DNA of 64,000 nt, from contig OX393577.1 of the NCBI GenBank assembly GCA_947652605.1, positions 54,646,108-54,710,107 of the forward strand, given 5' to 3'. The stretch's first letter is position 1. The number at the start of each line of letters is the position of its first letter. Both the position numbers and the translations under genes were made by a program. The stretch comes from Elmis aenea. Its lineage: Eukaryota; Arthropoda; Insecta; Coleoptera; Elmidae. Shown in pieces: positions 11,950 through 24,217 of this stretch. The notes beneath the pieces are model-generated. The model was not told where the DNA came from. It searched no databases and saw only the letters and a program-made list of their open reading frames with translations.

Positions 11950-14435
11950 GGCCCTTAAAAGTTTAAAGGCAAACTTTAATAAAAAAAGTATTGCTTTTGT
12001 TTCATATTTTATCAAAAAAGTTCCTAACATGTAAATTTGTGTGCATCACTGGAAACCTCCATTTTTCTTCTTTTATTTCGAGCGTTGATATTTATATACT
12101 ATATACCCTCAGATATCCTTCGTATCAAAATCTTATCGGCCTCGGATGGATGGCATCCGTAAAAACAATAAATCACAATTTTTTGTTCACATAGCAACAT
12201 TATTAATTGTTTGACTTTTGTGTCAAGGTAAATTAAATTTATAAACTAAGCAAAAATGTAAACCTTGAACGTGCAAAAAGTTTATATTTTTCTTTATTTT
12301 GTCTTAAACTTTTGCTCAAGTGACGGTAAATTAAATTTGAATGTCCACTTATGATAAATCACCACTGTTTTTGTTGTTTTTACAAATGCATATTGAAAAA
12401 GTTACTTTTGAAATTTAATTTCATCGGTACATGTGTAAAATTTGTTAACATGCCCACAATTGAGGCTAAAAGAATACGCAAAAAATTTTACTGGAAGAAA
12501 ATAAGCAGAGAGATAAGTCAGTTAAAATGTTAAGAAAACAGCTACCCTGTTTTTATAATCAAAAACATACATACATATCGGTCAATTATCCAGGTTATGT
12601 AAACTTTCCGAAGCATTGAAAATTTTCCTGTCTATACCTATAGAGAAAAAAAAAACAATCAAAAGTTTACTTAGTATGTTTACTTATACTGAATGCTGAA
12701 TCAATTTACGGTTCAAACAGAAGCGATATTAATAATATTATAAGTTTGTTGTTGCAAAACAGCAAGTTGTAATTTATTTTACGCTACTCTAAATGTTACC
12801 AATAGTTTAAAAAAGATCTATTACAACAGTTTTACACTGAGTGTAAAAAAGTTGTTAAAACAACTATTCACACTGCTTCCTAAATATAAGTACAAATTAT
12901 TATTTTTATATATTTATATTATTTGATGAAAAAGGCTTAATGTTAATCAGAATTTTATTTTTCAATCCAAATTTCTTAAACAACTACACATCTATTCCAG
13001 AGTATTTTCAACAATAAGATAGGAAACTTTAAAAACCTGTACAACATTCCTTCACGCGACTTTAAATTTTTTATCAGATTCAAATCGCATTCCTCTAGTC
13101 CTCTATTTGCTATTTTGTTTTGAGATTTGGGGATGAATAGAAGTCCCAGTATGCTAAATTATGACTATAAGGAAGATGCCTTAGCTAAGCAAAACCAAAA
13201 TCCTGGATTATTTGTTGAACTTTATAAGACTTAGTACTCTTTAATTTCGTGATACAGCAAATTTTATCACGGATAAAAATTTGGCCTTGTTTCTAATAAA
13301 GCTATTTTCAAATTTTATTTAGTTTTGCTATAATGCCTGTAATCCTGTAATTGTTGAATATTTTGGCATATATTCAATAAATAATTCATATTCGTTTCAT
13401 ATTCCATAACTAAACATATAATTAAAATTTTGTACTATTTTAAATACGTCTATAAATAGATTTAAAAAAAAAACTGTTGTCTAAACAATTACTTCGGTAT
13501 AAATACAAGGTCGCGCAAAAACATAGGTAAATCCCATTATAAATGTATGGCATTTTAATTGTGTACAATATTTCTTGTAACTTATGTATGTGGGATAAAT
13601 AATTGATAAACTAAGGTATTTCCCAGACATGCAAGTAGTTGTATGCACCAGTGGATTTTTGGGTCAATTTAGTACTTACACATATATCTGTTAAATAGTC
13701 TAAAATACCAGATAAAATTCTATTAGACGGAGAGATTACTAAAGTGACATGTGATCTGGCTCAGGCGTGGCATCAACAATTTACACACATAATTTTGAAG
13801 TAAGTAATCTTGAACCAAAGTGAAGTAGCTAGAGTTGATTGCCTTACCATAATAAGAAAACAATCTTATGACAAAAGTGCAACCCTTATAACTTCAGTTT
13901 AATCGGTATGTCATTTTTAGATCACCTCATTTCAGTGAGCGCTCAGTTTTAAAATTAAAACGAAAAATGTTGTCGTGGTCGATATATGGCGGGTTAAATT
14001 AGAGCAAACTATTTATCAACTTACCAAGGAATACCAAACATATTCCGTTCTTTAAACATTAGTTAAATACAATGAAATATCTATTTAGTACAGGTCGGTC
14101 CTAAGTCATAGTATTTTTAGAGTATCTCGTAAACTATAATACTTAACAAAATCTAATTTAGGTCTTTGGGGCTACATTTTCGCTATAGGTAGATGAAAAT
14201 TAAAATGTTGACTATTTTTAAAACAGTCCATATTTTTTTATTTTTAAAAATTAAACTTAATTATGTAAAATTCTTTAAAGTTATTTAAATGTGGACTTTG
14301 ATCAACTATTTCGATTTCTTATAAATCTAATTTTTGAAAATTTGTTTTAAAAAAAATCAGCTTTCAGAGATTATCATAATATATTATATCCTTTTGCATT
14401 ATTACTAATGAATATGCGCTGACTTCTGCCACTTT

Positions 14436-14730
14436 TTATTCTTGTTCTTCTCCTTCTTTCTCTTGTTCTCCTTCTTCCTCTTCTTCTCCTTCTGCCTCTT
14501 CATCTCCTACGTTTTGTTCTTCATATTCCTTCTTTTTTTTTCGATATTTCTCCTTCTTCCTCTTCTTCTTCTTCATTTTTCTCTTTCCCTTCCTCTTTCT
14601 TCTTTTTCTCTTCTTCTTCCTTCTCCTCCTCCTCTTTTTCCTACTGCTTATTCTCTTCCTTTTCCCCTCATCTTGCTCTTCCCCTTCTTCTCTTCCTCTT
14701 CTTTCTTCTCCTCTTCCTCTTTTGTGCAGT
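14436..14730. repeat. Polypyrimidine compound microsatellite (CTT/CTC-rich)
   Basis: Nearly pure C/T on the plus strand for about 290 bp. The Arg/Lys/Glu-rich and Ser/Leu/Phe-rich open frames on both strands result from composition only. Confidence 0.9.
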
Positions 14731-15075
14731 CTTCTAGATTGTTTTTCGCGTTTTAACGGTGTTTTCACGAATGTTGATATCCGACTTTTTGGATGCCTTC
14801 CGGGGATTTTCTCTCAAGTCTCTAGGCAGAAATCTGGTGTTGTTTAGTCTCGTGATCATTTTATTCAGTATTTGCTCCTCACAAAATTTATCATTCCGTT
14901 ATCACACGCTGTTCTTTGACTTCATGATTCCTTACTCTGTATACTCTTGGTTTTTTATGATTGATATCGCAGTGTTACTTTTTCTGAGTAACTGCTTGGT
15001 TTTACCTTAACAAAGTTAATCTACTTTTGGAACAAATGTAATTCACCGTATTGTAGAAAATATTTTGTGAACATC

Positions 15076-15330
15076 TCTTTCTCTCTCTCTCTCCCTCTCC
15101 CTCTCTCGCTCTCCCTCTTTCCCTCTCCCTCTCTCCCTCTCCCTCTCTCCCTCTCCCTCTCTCCCTCTCTCCCTCTCTCCCTCTCCCTCTCCCTCTCCCT
15201 CTCCCTCTCCCTCTCCCTCTCCCTCTCCCTCTCCCTCTCCCTCTCCCTCTCCCTCTCCCTCCCTCTCCCTCTCTCCCTCTCACTCTCTCTCACTCCATCT
15301 CTCTCTCCCTCTCTGTCTCCCTCAACTACA
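15076..15330. repeat. (CTCTCC)n microsatellite
   Basis: About 250 bp of CTCTCC/CTCTCT repeats. Open frames on both strands with Arg-Glu or Ser-Leu repeats are composition artefacts. Confidence 0.95.
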
Positions 15331-15519
15331 GAAATTATTGTTTCTACTGTCAAAGTCAGGGTCTACTCCGGAAAAATTAGAAAATTCCTACAAAACGCAT
15401 ATAAGAATAAGTAACATGTAAATATCTCAGAAAATATTCACTTTAGGTACCTATAGGTAAGTACATATTAAGAAAAGTTGAAGAAAAACAAAAATACAAC
15501 AAAATGACGTAATCATTTA

Positions 15520-15886
15520 CAGGGTGTTTCATTTGAAAAAATAAAATTGTTGATGTTTGAAAATTGGGAAATTGGCACATCTATAAAAAAAACACCCTGC
15601 CTAATATAAATTAATTTTGATGTATTTAGACTATGACGCCACCTTTTGACTTCGTCTGTAAAAAATATAATTTGCCAATTATTATTTATAACGTTGTGCT
15701 CTTGACAAGTATTGTACCCGTTTTTCTGGAAATTCAAAGATTTTTTGAGATAAAGTGGCAACGTCGCAAAAAATGATATAAACAATATACTGTCATATGG
15801 AGCTTTCTTGCTGAATTTGATATTGCTGGGTGTTCAATTAAATAAAAAATACCTTTAGTGACGCCCCACTTTTATGAAACACCCTG
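15520..15886. mobile_element. TA-flanked Tc1/mariner-type MITE
   Basis: Ends are CAGGGTGTTTCAT and ATGAAACACCCTG, with TA on both sides. The inverted repeat is only about 13 bp, unlike the long foldbacks. Confidence 0.8.
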
Positions 15887-16622
15887 TATACTTGAAACTA
15901 ATTTTAAAACATGCACGTCTAGAAATATTTTTCATTAAAATTTTTTTTTGATAAATTGACATTAGGGCCAATAATGGACTTCATCGCACTATTGGCGCAC
16001 CCTGTATATTTGTATTACTTAACAAGTACATATAAGATTTATTACTAAATCTTAGAAATGTATTCTACTTATCTATTTGTAATAATTGCTCGCTTGTTTT
16101 ATTTCATAACGTTGTTTTTCCCGTATTAAGTAAACTGCTTCAACGTTTATTATGAAAGATTTAATTTACTCCATTATCAGTGTCTATAAAAATAATAAAG
16201 ATTTTTATTGTCTCAGTATACTTACTTATAAGGTTTTAGGAGCATCTTTGTTTACTTTTTTATAAATTGAACAACATTTTTAAAGATGAAGTGTCACATA
16301 ATACTTTATAATTTGGAATAGCAGATATTGGTTTATTATTTAAATCTACCAAATTTTCTTACTATTTTAAAATTACTTATCGGTAACTCGGTGAAATTAT
16401 TTTTTAATCTTGAATTCATAAATGCATAAATTTAACTTGATTATGAAGTATTAAGATTTAAAAAAGCGATTTGACTCGAGCTTCAACTATTTATTTCATA
16501 ACAAATGATGGTGAACTATATAAATAGAATTGTCAGAACGCAGTTTTTACATTAACTCAACAACACAAGATGAATAATTTATTGAGTAAATGAAGTCATT
16601 GGAAATAGTAATGTTTGCAATA

Positions 16623-16776
16623 TGGGTCAATCTAAACAGATGAATCTTCCTTAGGTGTAAACAAATTTTACTTTGGTTACCTTTGTTAATAACAATCATA
16701 ATCTCAATAGCAACAATGGTAACCACAGCAAAATGTGCTTACACCTAAGGAAGATTCATCTGTTTAGATTGACCCA
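16623..16776. mobile_element. Near-perfect palindromic MITE
   Basis: TGGGTCAATCTAAACAGATG and the exact inverse at the right, with arms of about 40 bp extending to CCTTAGGTGTAA. TA lies on both sides. The loop contains GGTTACC and GGTAACC. Confidence 0.85.
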
Positions 16777-17756
16777 TAGACAGATCATTCATTTCAAAGT
16801 GACTACAAGGCGCGCATAGGTTAAAATTTTCAAAGTTGCTAAATCTTAGGATGAATAGTATCAGAACCGATTTAATATACTTAAAATATTTTCACAAAAA
16901 GTGGAAAGTTCTGGAAAACTGACTTTTTTTGTGCCTACTTTTTGGTTACGCAAATTTTTAAACTTGATAGCAACCTTTTATCTGTTTATTTGTTATTAAC
17001 AAAAAATTTGGTTTTTACATAGTTGGTTGGACTTTCTAATTTCAAAAATTATTACTTGATTCGTTTAATAAAAGAGATATCACAAGACAATTGTTTTTAC
17101 ACAACCAAGATACCGTTGGAAAAATAACTAGGGTTAGTGGAACAATTGTCTGAATTACAATTCTTTATATTAGTGTTGAGAAGAATTTTTTTTTAACAAG
17201 TAATATAATATACAACATATTTCAGTAACAAACTAACTTTTAAAAAATAGATAAGAGATCTATGAATGCAGGATTAAAAGTTGCTCTAAAGAAGTTTTTA
17301 TGATTTTTTTTAAATTTCATTAAGAAACAAGTTACACCAAACAAACGAAAACATAGTCGGGCCTAGAGGTAATTCCACCTGAGGCAAGGGTAAATTTGCG
17401 CTCCTATGTATATAGCTTTTATTTCTAATAGGTATTAGATAAAAATAAATAAATAAATGATTTTGACAACAAAATAAATTTATTAATTATTAAATAACAA
17501 ATAAAAAATGACAGAACGTAGTAATAATACCATAGTAGTAGGAACATAAAACGCACATATTAAAAATAAAATCACACCAACCTTAACAAAAGAAAAACTA
17601 AATAAATGAGATGAATTAGAATATTACACATTTTTCAGTAATTAAATTTAATAAATGAGATAATTCCACTACTGTCATTAATGTCAATGCAAATGCATAC
17701 GATTTATCACGTTTGCTAGGGGATAAATAGGAACCTTGCTATTTGCAATCAATTTG

Positions 17757-17897
17757 TTTACCTTCACCATGGCAACGCAATACAATTTTAGAATCTTTGT
17801 TTACTTCATCATGGCAACGCAATAAAATTTTAGAATCTTTGTTTACTTCACCATGGCAACGCAATAAAATTTTAGAATCTTTGTTTACTTCACCATA
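17757..17897. repeat. Tandem repeat, unit about 49 bp, about 2.8 copies
   Basis: The unit contains GTTTACTTCACCATGGCAAC and AATTTTAGAATCTTT. The later copies are nearly identical. Confidence 0.9.
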
Positions 17898-18309
17898 GAA
17901 TAATGTCAAAAGTTATGTTTTCAACGTGTGTTTTATTGTTTGAACTGAATTGAGCTTTTAATTTAAATAATAACTAATATATTTAAAAATATGCGAGTCA
18001 GCAAAGACATTTGGTACTACAAACAAAGAAAGTATAAATAAATAAATATTTGTATAGGTAATTCTTATCAGTCGTGGAATTTCCGCTACAAATACCATTC
18101 GAGGTTAAAATTTTAGCAGGTCAAATTTTTATTTGTAACACTCGTTATTGCTTTTTAATTTAAACTTAAATAAATTGACATTTGACAAATCAAAACAAAA
18201 TTTGACTAGCAAATTTTAACCTCTTATGATATCTATTACCCCCGACAAAATAATATCAATAATACTTTAGACAAAACAAAATTTAATACAATTACAATGA
18301 ATAAATAAT

Positions 18310-18666
18310 TTAATAAATGCCCAATATAAAACCTTTTTTAAAGTTTGACTTTTTTGCTTTTAATGACGCAAATTCATCAATTATTTTATTTGGAAATTCC
18401 TGTTCGATTGAAAAAATTGCCATATTTGACAATTTTTCTTGAGCAAGTGACGATGTAAAATATGTTTTGATAATTTTTAGTTTCCTGAAGCTTCTTTCAC
18501 CAGAAGCTACAGTAACAGGTAGTGTTAGGAATATTCTTAATGCAACTTCTGAATTTGGATGGGAATGAACTAAACTATATTCATGAAAAGTTAGTTTGTT
18601 TAAAGTTTTTGACGAACATTGCAACAAACAGTTGGCTTTTTTATTTTGCAATTTATTAATTTTCAT
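18310..18666 (-). pseudogene. hAT transposase dimerisation-domain fragment
   Basis: A 118-aa frame contains FLTLPVTVASGERSFRKLK then a KTYFTSSLAQEKLSNMAI block. This is the C-terminal hAT dimerisation signature of ZMYM/DUF4371-type transposases. The upstream catalytic region is absent, so it is a remnant. Confidence 0.85.
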
Positions 18667-18807
18667 TTTTCATCAGTTTGGCGCCCTTTGCCATTGTTCA
18701 CCTGAGGCAAGTGCCTCGTTTGCTTTACCCTTATCTCGACCCTGAACAAAAAGCCAATTTTTCAACCTTTTAATTTTTCATGAAAACGGTTTAAATATAT
18801 TAAATAC

Positions 18808-19410
18808 AAGATGGTTTACCCGGCGTTGCACGGGTGATTACAATTCTCTTTTATCAATCACAGACTACTCGCGCTCCGCGCTCGCGCCCGGCGGACGTTC
18901 CCAAACGTTCAATTACAGACTACTGGCGCTCCGCGCTCGCGCTCGGCGGACGTTTCCGGGCGTTTCAGGCCGTTCTTTATACGGCGTTTGATCCGTCAGG
19001 TCCTAAATAGTAACTGTGCCAAATTTGGTCCCGATCGGTCAACGGACCTAGGATTGTATAGCGAACAAACACACAAACAAACAAACAAGCTCTTTTATAT
19101 ATATAGATACAAGATGGTTTACCCGGCGTTGCACGGGTTATTACAATTCTCTTTTATCAATCACAGACTACTCGCGCTCCGCGCTCGCTCCCGGCGGACG
19201 TTCCCAAACGTTCAATTACAGACTACTGGCGCTCCGCGCTCGCGCTCGGCGGACGTTTACGGCCGTTCTTTATACGGCGTTTGATCCGTCAGGTCCTAAA
19301 TAGTAACTGTACCAAATTTGGTCCCGATCGGTCAACGGACCTAGGATTCCATAGCGAACAAACACACAAACACACAAACAAACAAACAAGCTCTTTTATA
19401 TATATAGATA
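18808..19410. repeat. Tandem dimer of a 300-bp GC-richer retroelement-like repeat
   Basis: Two copies (18808-19109 and 19110-19410) run from ACAAGATGGTTTACCCGGCG to a CAAACAAACAAG...TATATATAGAT tail. Each holds two internal GACTAC-GCGCTCCGCGCTCG blocks. The A-rich and TATATATAGAT tail suggests a non-LTR or SINE-like 3' end, but no promoter or protein is recognised. A fragment lies at 11480. Confidence 0.8.
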
Positions 19411-20128
19411 TAGATGTTTCGATGTGATTAATTACTTTGATTAACTTAAATCTCCTATAATAAGCGAGATTCAGATAGTCTTTTATCTTCCTTGAAGTTA
19501 AAGCAACCTGTATTGGTATTTTATTGTGTTTACCACCGTAATTATACGCCTAATTTAATGCAAAAAAAAACGAACCGTATCATGCACCTTCTATAGGTAA
19601 ATATACATACTTACTTTGAAACTTTAACTGATATTGTTGAATTATTGCACTGCGACTTTTCTAACCACAAAGAAAGTTGGCAGTAGACTAGATAACAGCG
19701 TTCAAACGTCCTACTAATTATTAATATTCATTAAAACTAATTGCGACAGGTGATAACAGAAAAAAACAAAACTAATTATGCACATAACAATGGGCATAAC
19801 TTTGCAGCTTTGCACCATTGAATATTAACGTCTTTAACAAAAACAAGTCGCATTTTATTCCTAAAAATAATACCTCAGCATTTTTTCTACATTTTATTCT
19901 GTTCTCAAATCAAATCAAGTGAATATTTATCACATCAAATTTTATAACCTATGTTTGTCTAAAAAAGAGCGAGCAGTTAATAAACTTGTGACCAGAGAAA
20001 TTCTAAATGGTCTCGAAGCCATTATCATGGAATTGGATGATTGGCTATAGAACCACAACGTTTAACCGTTCAAAAATAATAAATCTCCCTAAATTTTTAG
20101 GTTATTATTATAACTTAAATAAACATAC
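19411..20128. other. No gene recognised
   Basis: AT-rich sequence without recognisable repeat ends. Confidence 0.6.
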
Positions 20129-20278
20129 CTTTTTTTTAGATCCGTTGCTGGGATGCGATGCCAGTTTCAAGACCTCTTGTCTCTTCATCATTTGCTTTTT
20201 ATTTATGTAGGTGTCTATAAAGACACACGCAAACGCAGCTAATGTGACAAGGATAATTGTTGGTAAACGATGTTCATC
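20129..20278 (-). CDS. Possible internal exon with one membrane segment
   Basis: On the minus strand a 50-codon open stretch ends exactly at a strong splice donor (AAG then GTATGT). It would encode a short charged start (DEHR), one hydrophobic helix (LPTIILVTLAAFACVFI) and a basic tail (KKQMMKRQE...SKKK). Composition is richer and more codon-like than the surroundings. The upstream acceptor (…TTTGAG) has a poor pyrimidine tract and a stop lies just upstream in frame, so the 5' limit is uncertain. No family recognised. Confidence 0.35.
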
Positions 20279-21306
20279 TCAAACTATATTGATTTAGTTA
20301 CAAAAATTCTCATTGTCTTCCAATTTTTGTGTAACATGTAACCTTCCTCTCTATTAATGCAAGAATTTTTGTGTTTAAAAATTGCTATTAACTTCCTGAT
20401 ATTTATTTTTCATACTTCTTTTCTTTATTTAATATCTTAACTTTATCAAAGTCTAAAAATGTCTAGCATTGTACTTAATTAGCAGTATAAATATTACTTA
20501 TTTATTGGCTTAACGACAAAGATGTTTAAAAGGATATTTACTATGAGCGTTTTGAAGAACCGCTGCCATTGAAATTAACGAGCTGAAGTTGTAAATTCAA
20601 AATAAGTTAGCCATGACTGAATTCTTAATCAGCACCACATACTTTTAGGCAGATGATTTACTCCTTTTTCATCAAAAAAATTATTATAGATTTACATAAA
20701 ACTCCTATACTTTAAGCCAACCTTATAATTAATGTTATCCTTCTATCATCCTTTACTCATCTACAAAACACCTGTCGGCATCTAAATTCACAAACATATT
20801 TTTTAAGGTAACATAACATTTGCTTATAAATTTATGTAACAATAACCAGAATTTAATTGAACGTGTCTGAGGAATGCAAAATAACGTCCTAAAAGAATGT
20901 GTCAAGGTTATTAATTTTACTTGGGTACTTGCGCAATAACACATTTTTACTAAAGTCTTTAAAAAGGCACAGTAAAGAATGTGAAAAAAAGTTGTGATTA
21001 TATTTACTGTGTATCCCAGATTCGAATATGGGGATCTCGCTTATTTTAAGAGCTACGAAGTCAGTTAAATTGGGGCACAGTTGCGTAATTTGCATAAAAT
21101 TTATGTATTTACTGTAAACTATTATTTACTGTAACTATTAGCAACGGCCGTAAAACTTTTTTTACATTTTGGATAGGTTTTTGTTTCATGGCAAGGTCGA
21201 TTTAAATTGTTATTTTTAGACAGTGGCGTATGGTTGAGTTGTTTTAAAATCCGTCCTGGTTCACACTGATGACTCCCGTTTTTTTGAAATTCGTAAGGTG
21301 TATATA

Positions 21307-22823
21307 CAGGGTTCTCGTTTTTCGAGGGCCACTATGGGGATCTCGTAAACGGTAAGAGTTACGACTTCGGTTAAATTAGGGCAAAGTTGTATATTCAGGT
21401 GTTTAATAATTTGATGCAAACAGAACTTATCTAACTATTTTGGTTTTTTGAGATATAGGGGAAAAAGTAAAAAAGTGGATTTTTGTTTTTTGCCCGTAAC
21501 TTTTTCATTTGATGTCGAATTTAATTTTTGTTGTAACTTTTTTTTAGTCACTTTTTGCAAGGAATCAAATTCCCCAATTATATTTTCCATGCGACGTTTC
21601 GTTTTTTTTTAACCATCATCAGGTTAATTTTTTCTTATGGACGCTATATCTGATTTTAACGCCAATTTGTAGAGCATTGTTTTCTGAATTCGACAATGTA
21701 TAACACTTTGAAACAATTGTTGTTAAAAATGGCAAAAACAAATATTTTATTTAAAACAAATCCTAATCGGCATGGTAAATAATTATTGTCTGTCCCTTTT
21801 TCCTTGAAAGCACGTAAGTAAACCGCATGAAATTACTATTAAATGGATTTAATTAAAAAGTGGGTAATAATAAATATGTTAGGAATGCATTAACATTGTT
21901 TACTGATTAGCAAATATTTTTAGAATATTTTCTTTGGTTGAGTAATAAATTTCTCTAAAATGTGTATTTAATCCTTATTTGGCATACAATTATTTGTAAC
22001 AAAATTTTCGTAATCAAATGAATAAGTGTTCATAGTTTACAAAAAACGTCCAGAAATCTGCTTACGCTTTTTGCTTAGAAGTCATTAACGCAGATAAAAG
22101 GCATAACTCGTTATTTTTTGTTACAAATAATTGTATGCCAAATAAGGATTAAATACACATTTTAGAGAAATTTATTACTTAACCAAAGAAAATATTCTCA
22201 AACTATTTGCTAATAAGTGAACAATGTTAATGCATTCCTAACATATTTATTCATACCTATTTTTTTAATTAAATCCCTTTAATAGTAATTTCATGCGGTT
22301 TACTTACGTGCTTCCAAGGAAAAAGGGACAAAGACAATTATTTACCATGCGGAGTAGGATTTGTTTTAAATAAAATATTTGTTTTTGCCATTTGTAACAA
22401 CAATTGTTTCAAAAATGTGCCAAGTGTTATACATTGCCGAATTCAGAAAAAAAATGCTCTACAAATTGGCGTTAAAATCAGATATAGCGTACATAAGAAC
22501 AAATGGACCTGATGATGGTTTTTAAAAGACGAAACGTCGCACGGAAAATTTAATTGGGGATTCTGATTCCTTGCAAAAAGTGGCCATGAAAAAGTTTTTA
22601 CAGAAATTAAATTCGTCATAAAATGAAAAAGTTACGGGCAAAAAACAAAAATCCACTTTTTTACCTTTTTCCCTATATCTCAAAAACTAAAAGAGCTATA
22701 TAATTTCTGTTTGCATCGAATTATTAAGCACCTGAATATACAATTTTGCCCTAATTTAACCGAAGTCGTAACTCTTACCGTTTACGAGATCCCCATAGTG
22801 GCCCTCGAAAAACGAGAACCCTG
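21307..22823. mobile_element. Large TA-flanked foldback, family E
   Basis: Ends are CAGGGTTCTCGTTTTTCGAG and its inverse between TA. The arms are about 740 bp each and nearly self-complementary, around a short centre near 22065. Left-arm copies occur at 58452-59085 and a 48-bp fragment at 51437-51484. Confidence 0.93.
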
Positions 22824-22849
22824 TATATAGACCGAGTTAAATATTGTGA

Positions 22850-22938
22850 GGCCCCTAAATTTGTAAGAGACCCCTAAATTTGTGAGGCCCGGAGCATTTG
22901 TATCTTTTGCCCCCCCCCCCCCTTTCTGATAGAGCCTG
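22850..22938. mobile_element. Truncated hAT MITE right end
   Basis: GAGGCCC(C)TAAATTTGT repeats, a C14 run and a TCTGAT...GCCTG end match the right half of the element at 23509-23755. Confidence 0.6.
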
Positions 22939-23508
22939 ATCATCGTCACTTAAATTCATAATTCTAAATTACCAATATTACTAATTCTCAAAAAATAGCA
23001 GATGCGTTGTTGACCAACTCCGCCGTGAATGGAGTGGAGTAGATCACTTATATGTTTTGGTTTGTAACAATATTATTATACATACAGATAGGTAAACAGA
23101 ATAAAACATTTGCACAGCTTCAGGCGCTATTTTACCGTACTCGATAAAACACATTTTTATAAACTCGAAATTATTTTTTGAAACAACTCTTGAACCCGAA
23201 TCAGGACTGAACTAATTATTCCTTTGTTTTGAATTTTAACTTTCATTTATTTTACGGCGTGAAATCTGCTTGCAAAAAAATTAAAATCTTTCGTTTCCTT
23301 TGCGGACCGGATATGTCTTCATAAGCCGGCTTTAGCCCGCTGGCTATAGGTAGTCGACCTCCGAATGATGTAGTTCTCAATTTACAAAATATAACACATT
23401 TTTACGTTTCGAAATGCTTAATTAAAATTTGCAATAGTTCCTAGCTCTTGATCCTCCCTCCACGGTTAATCGTTTATGGTTAGAGATTGGTTTATCGTTT
23501 GTCATTTG

Positions 23509-23755
23509 CAGGGTCTTTCAGAGTAAATGCGAGGCCCGGGCAAACAATGATTTTGAGGCCCTTCAAAATTTAAAAAAAAAAGGAAAAAATATAAAATGTT
23601 AATGGTCGTGATATACCTAATATGTTATAAAACTGTTATTTCTACTACATAAATATTATGTATTTTTTCTCTAACAGATCAAGTTAAAAATTGAGACCCC
23701 TAAAACTGTGAGGCCCGGGGCATCTGCCCCTCTTGCCCCCCTCTGATAAGGCCTG
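23509..23755. mobile_element. hAT-type MITE
   Basis: It begins CAGGGTCTTTCAG and ends AAGGCCTG, with an exact 8-bp duplication GTCATTTG (23501-23508 and 23756-23763). GGCCCGGG motifs lie near both ends. Confidence 0.85.
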
Positions 23756-24217
23756 GTCATTTGTTTACAACGATCAAATTGAAAAACGTAAATAAAATAT
23801 TTTTTGTCGTTTCATAATTTTTCACAGGCTGCTTAAGTTGAACGAATGTTTACGTACTCGTATATTGTAAAACAATGATCAATATTTTTATTCGTAAGGG
23901 CAACATGTTGGATTTTGGCAACGAAATGATATAATATTAAAGCAATCTTAAAATTAACATGGGTCCATAAACGCTTCATTTCAAAGACACAGGGTGTTGA
24001 AATTTTTGAAAAATTATCGATAATTTTCAACCGTTTCCCAACCAGCAGAACTGAACTAATCCGTTCCAGACCCTCAAAATTTACCCAATATAAAACATTT
24101 TAGTGCCTATTTCAAAACATCACGTAAGTAAATAATGATAAAACAAGTATATTTAATTTTAATAATAGAATGTTTTTATTTATAATAGTACATGCACACA
24201 AAATATTGTATCATAAT

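Larger units (their letters stand above)
10620..14435. other. No gene recognised
   Basis: AT-rich unique-looking DNA apart from the repeats at 10742, 10995, 11160, 11480 and 11580. Short open frames show no family features. Confidence 0.6.
17358..18745 (-). mobile_element. Decayed hAT element with transposase C-terminus
   Basis: The ends share CACCTGAGGCAAG in opposite orientation (17379 and 18699) and loosely paired flanks around GTCGGGCC and GACCCTGA. The element carries the hAT fragment at 18310-18666 and a 50-bp tandem repeat at 17757-17897. Boundaries are approximate. Confidence 0.6.

Noticed and set aside
14436..15414. Long open frames rich in Arg/Glu/Lys or Ser/Leu/Pro
   Set aside because: They arise from polypyrimidine microsatellites on both strands and have no domain.
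17757..17897. Possible CRISPR-like spaced repeats
   Set aside because: It is a simple tandem repeat without spacers, in a eukaryotic genome.
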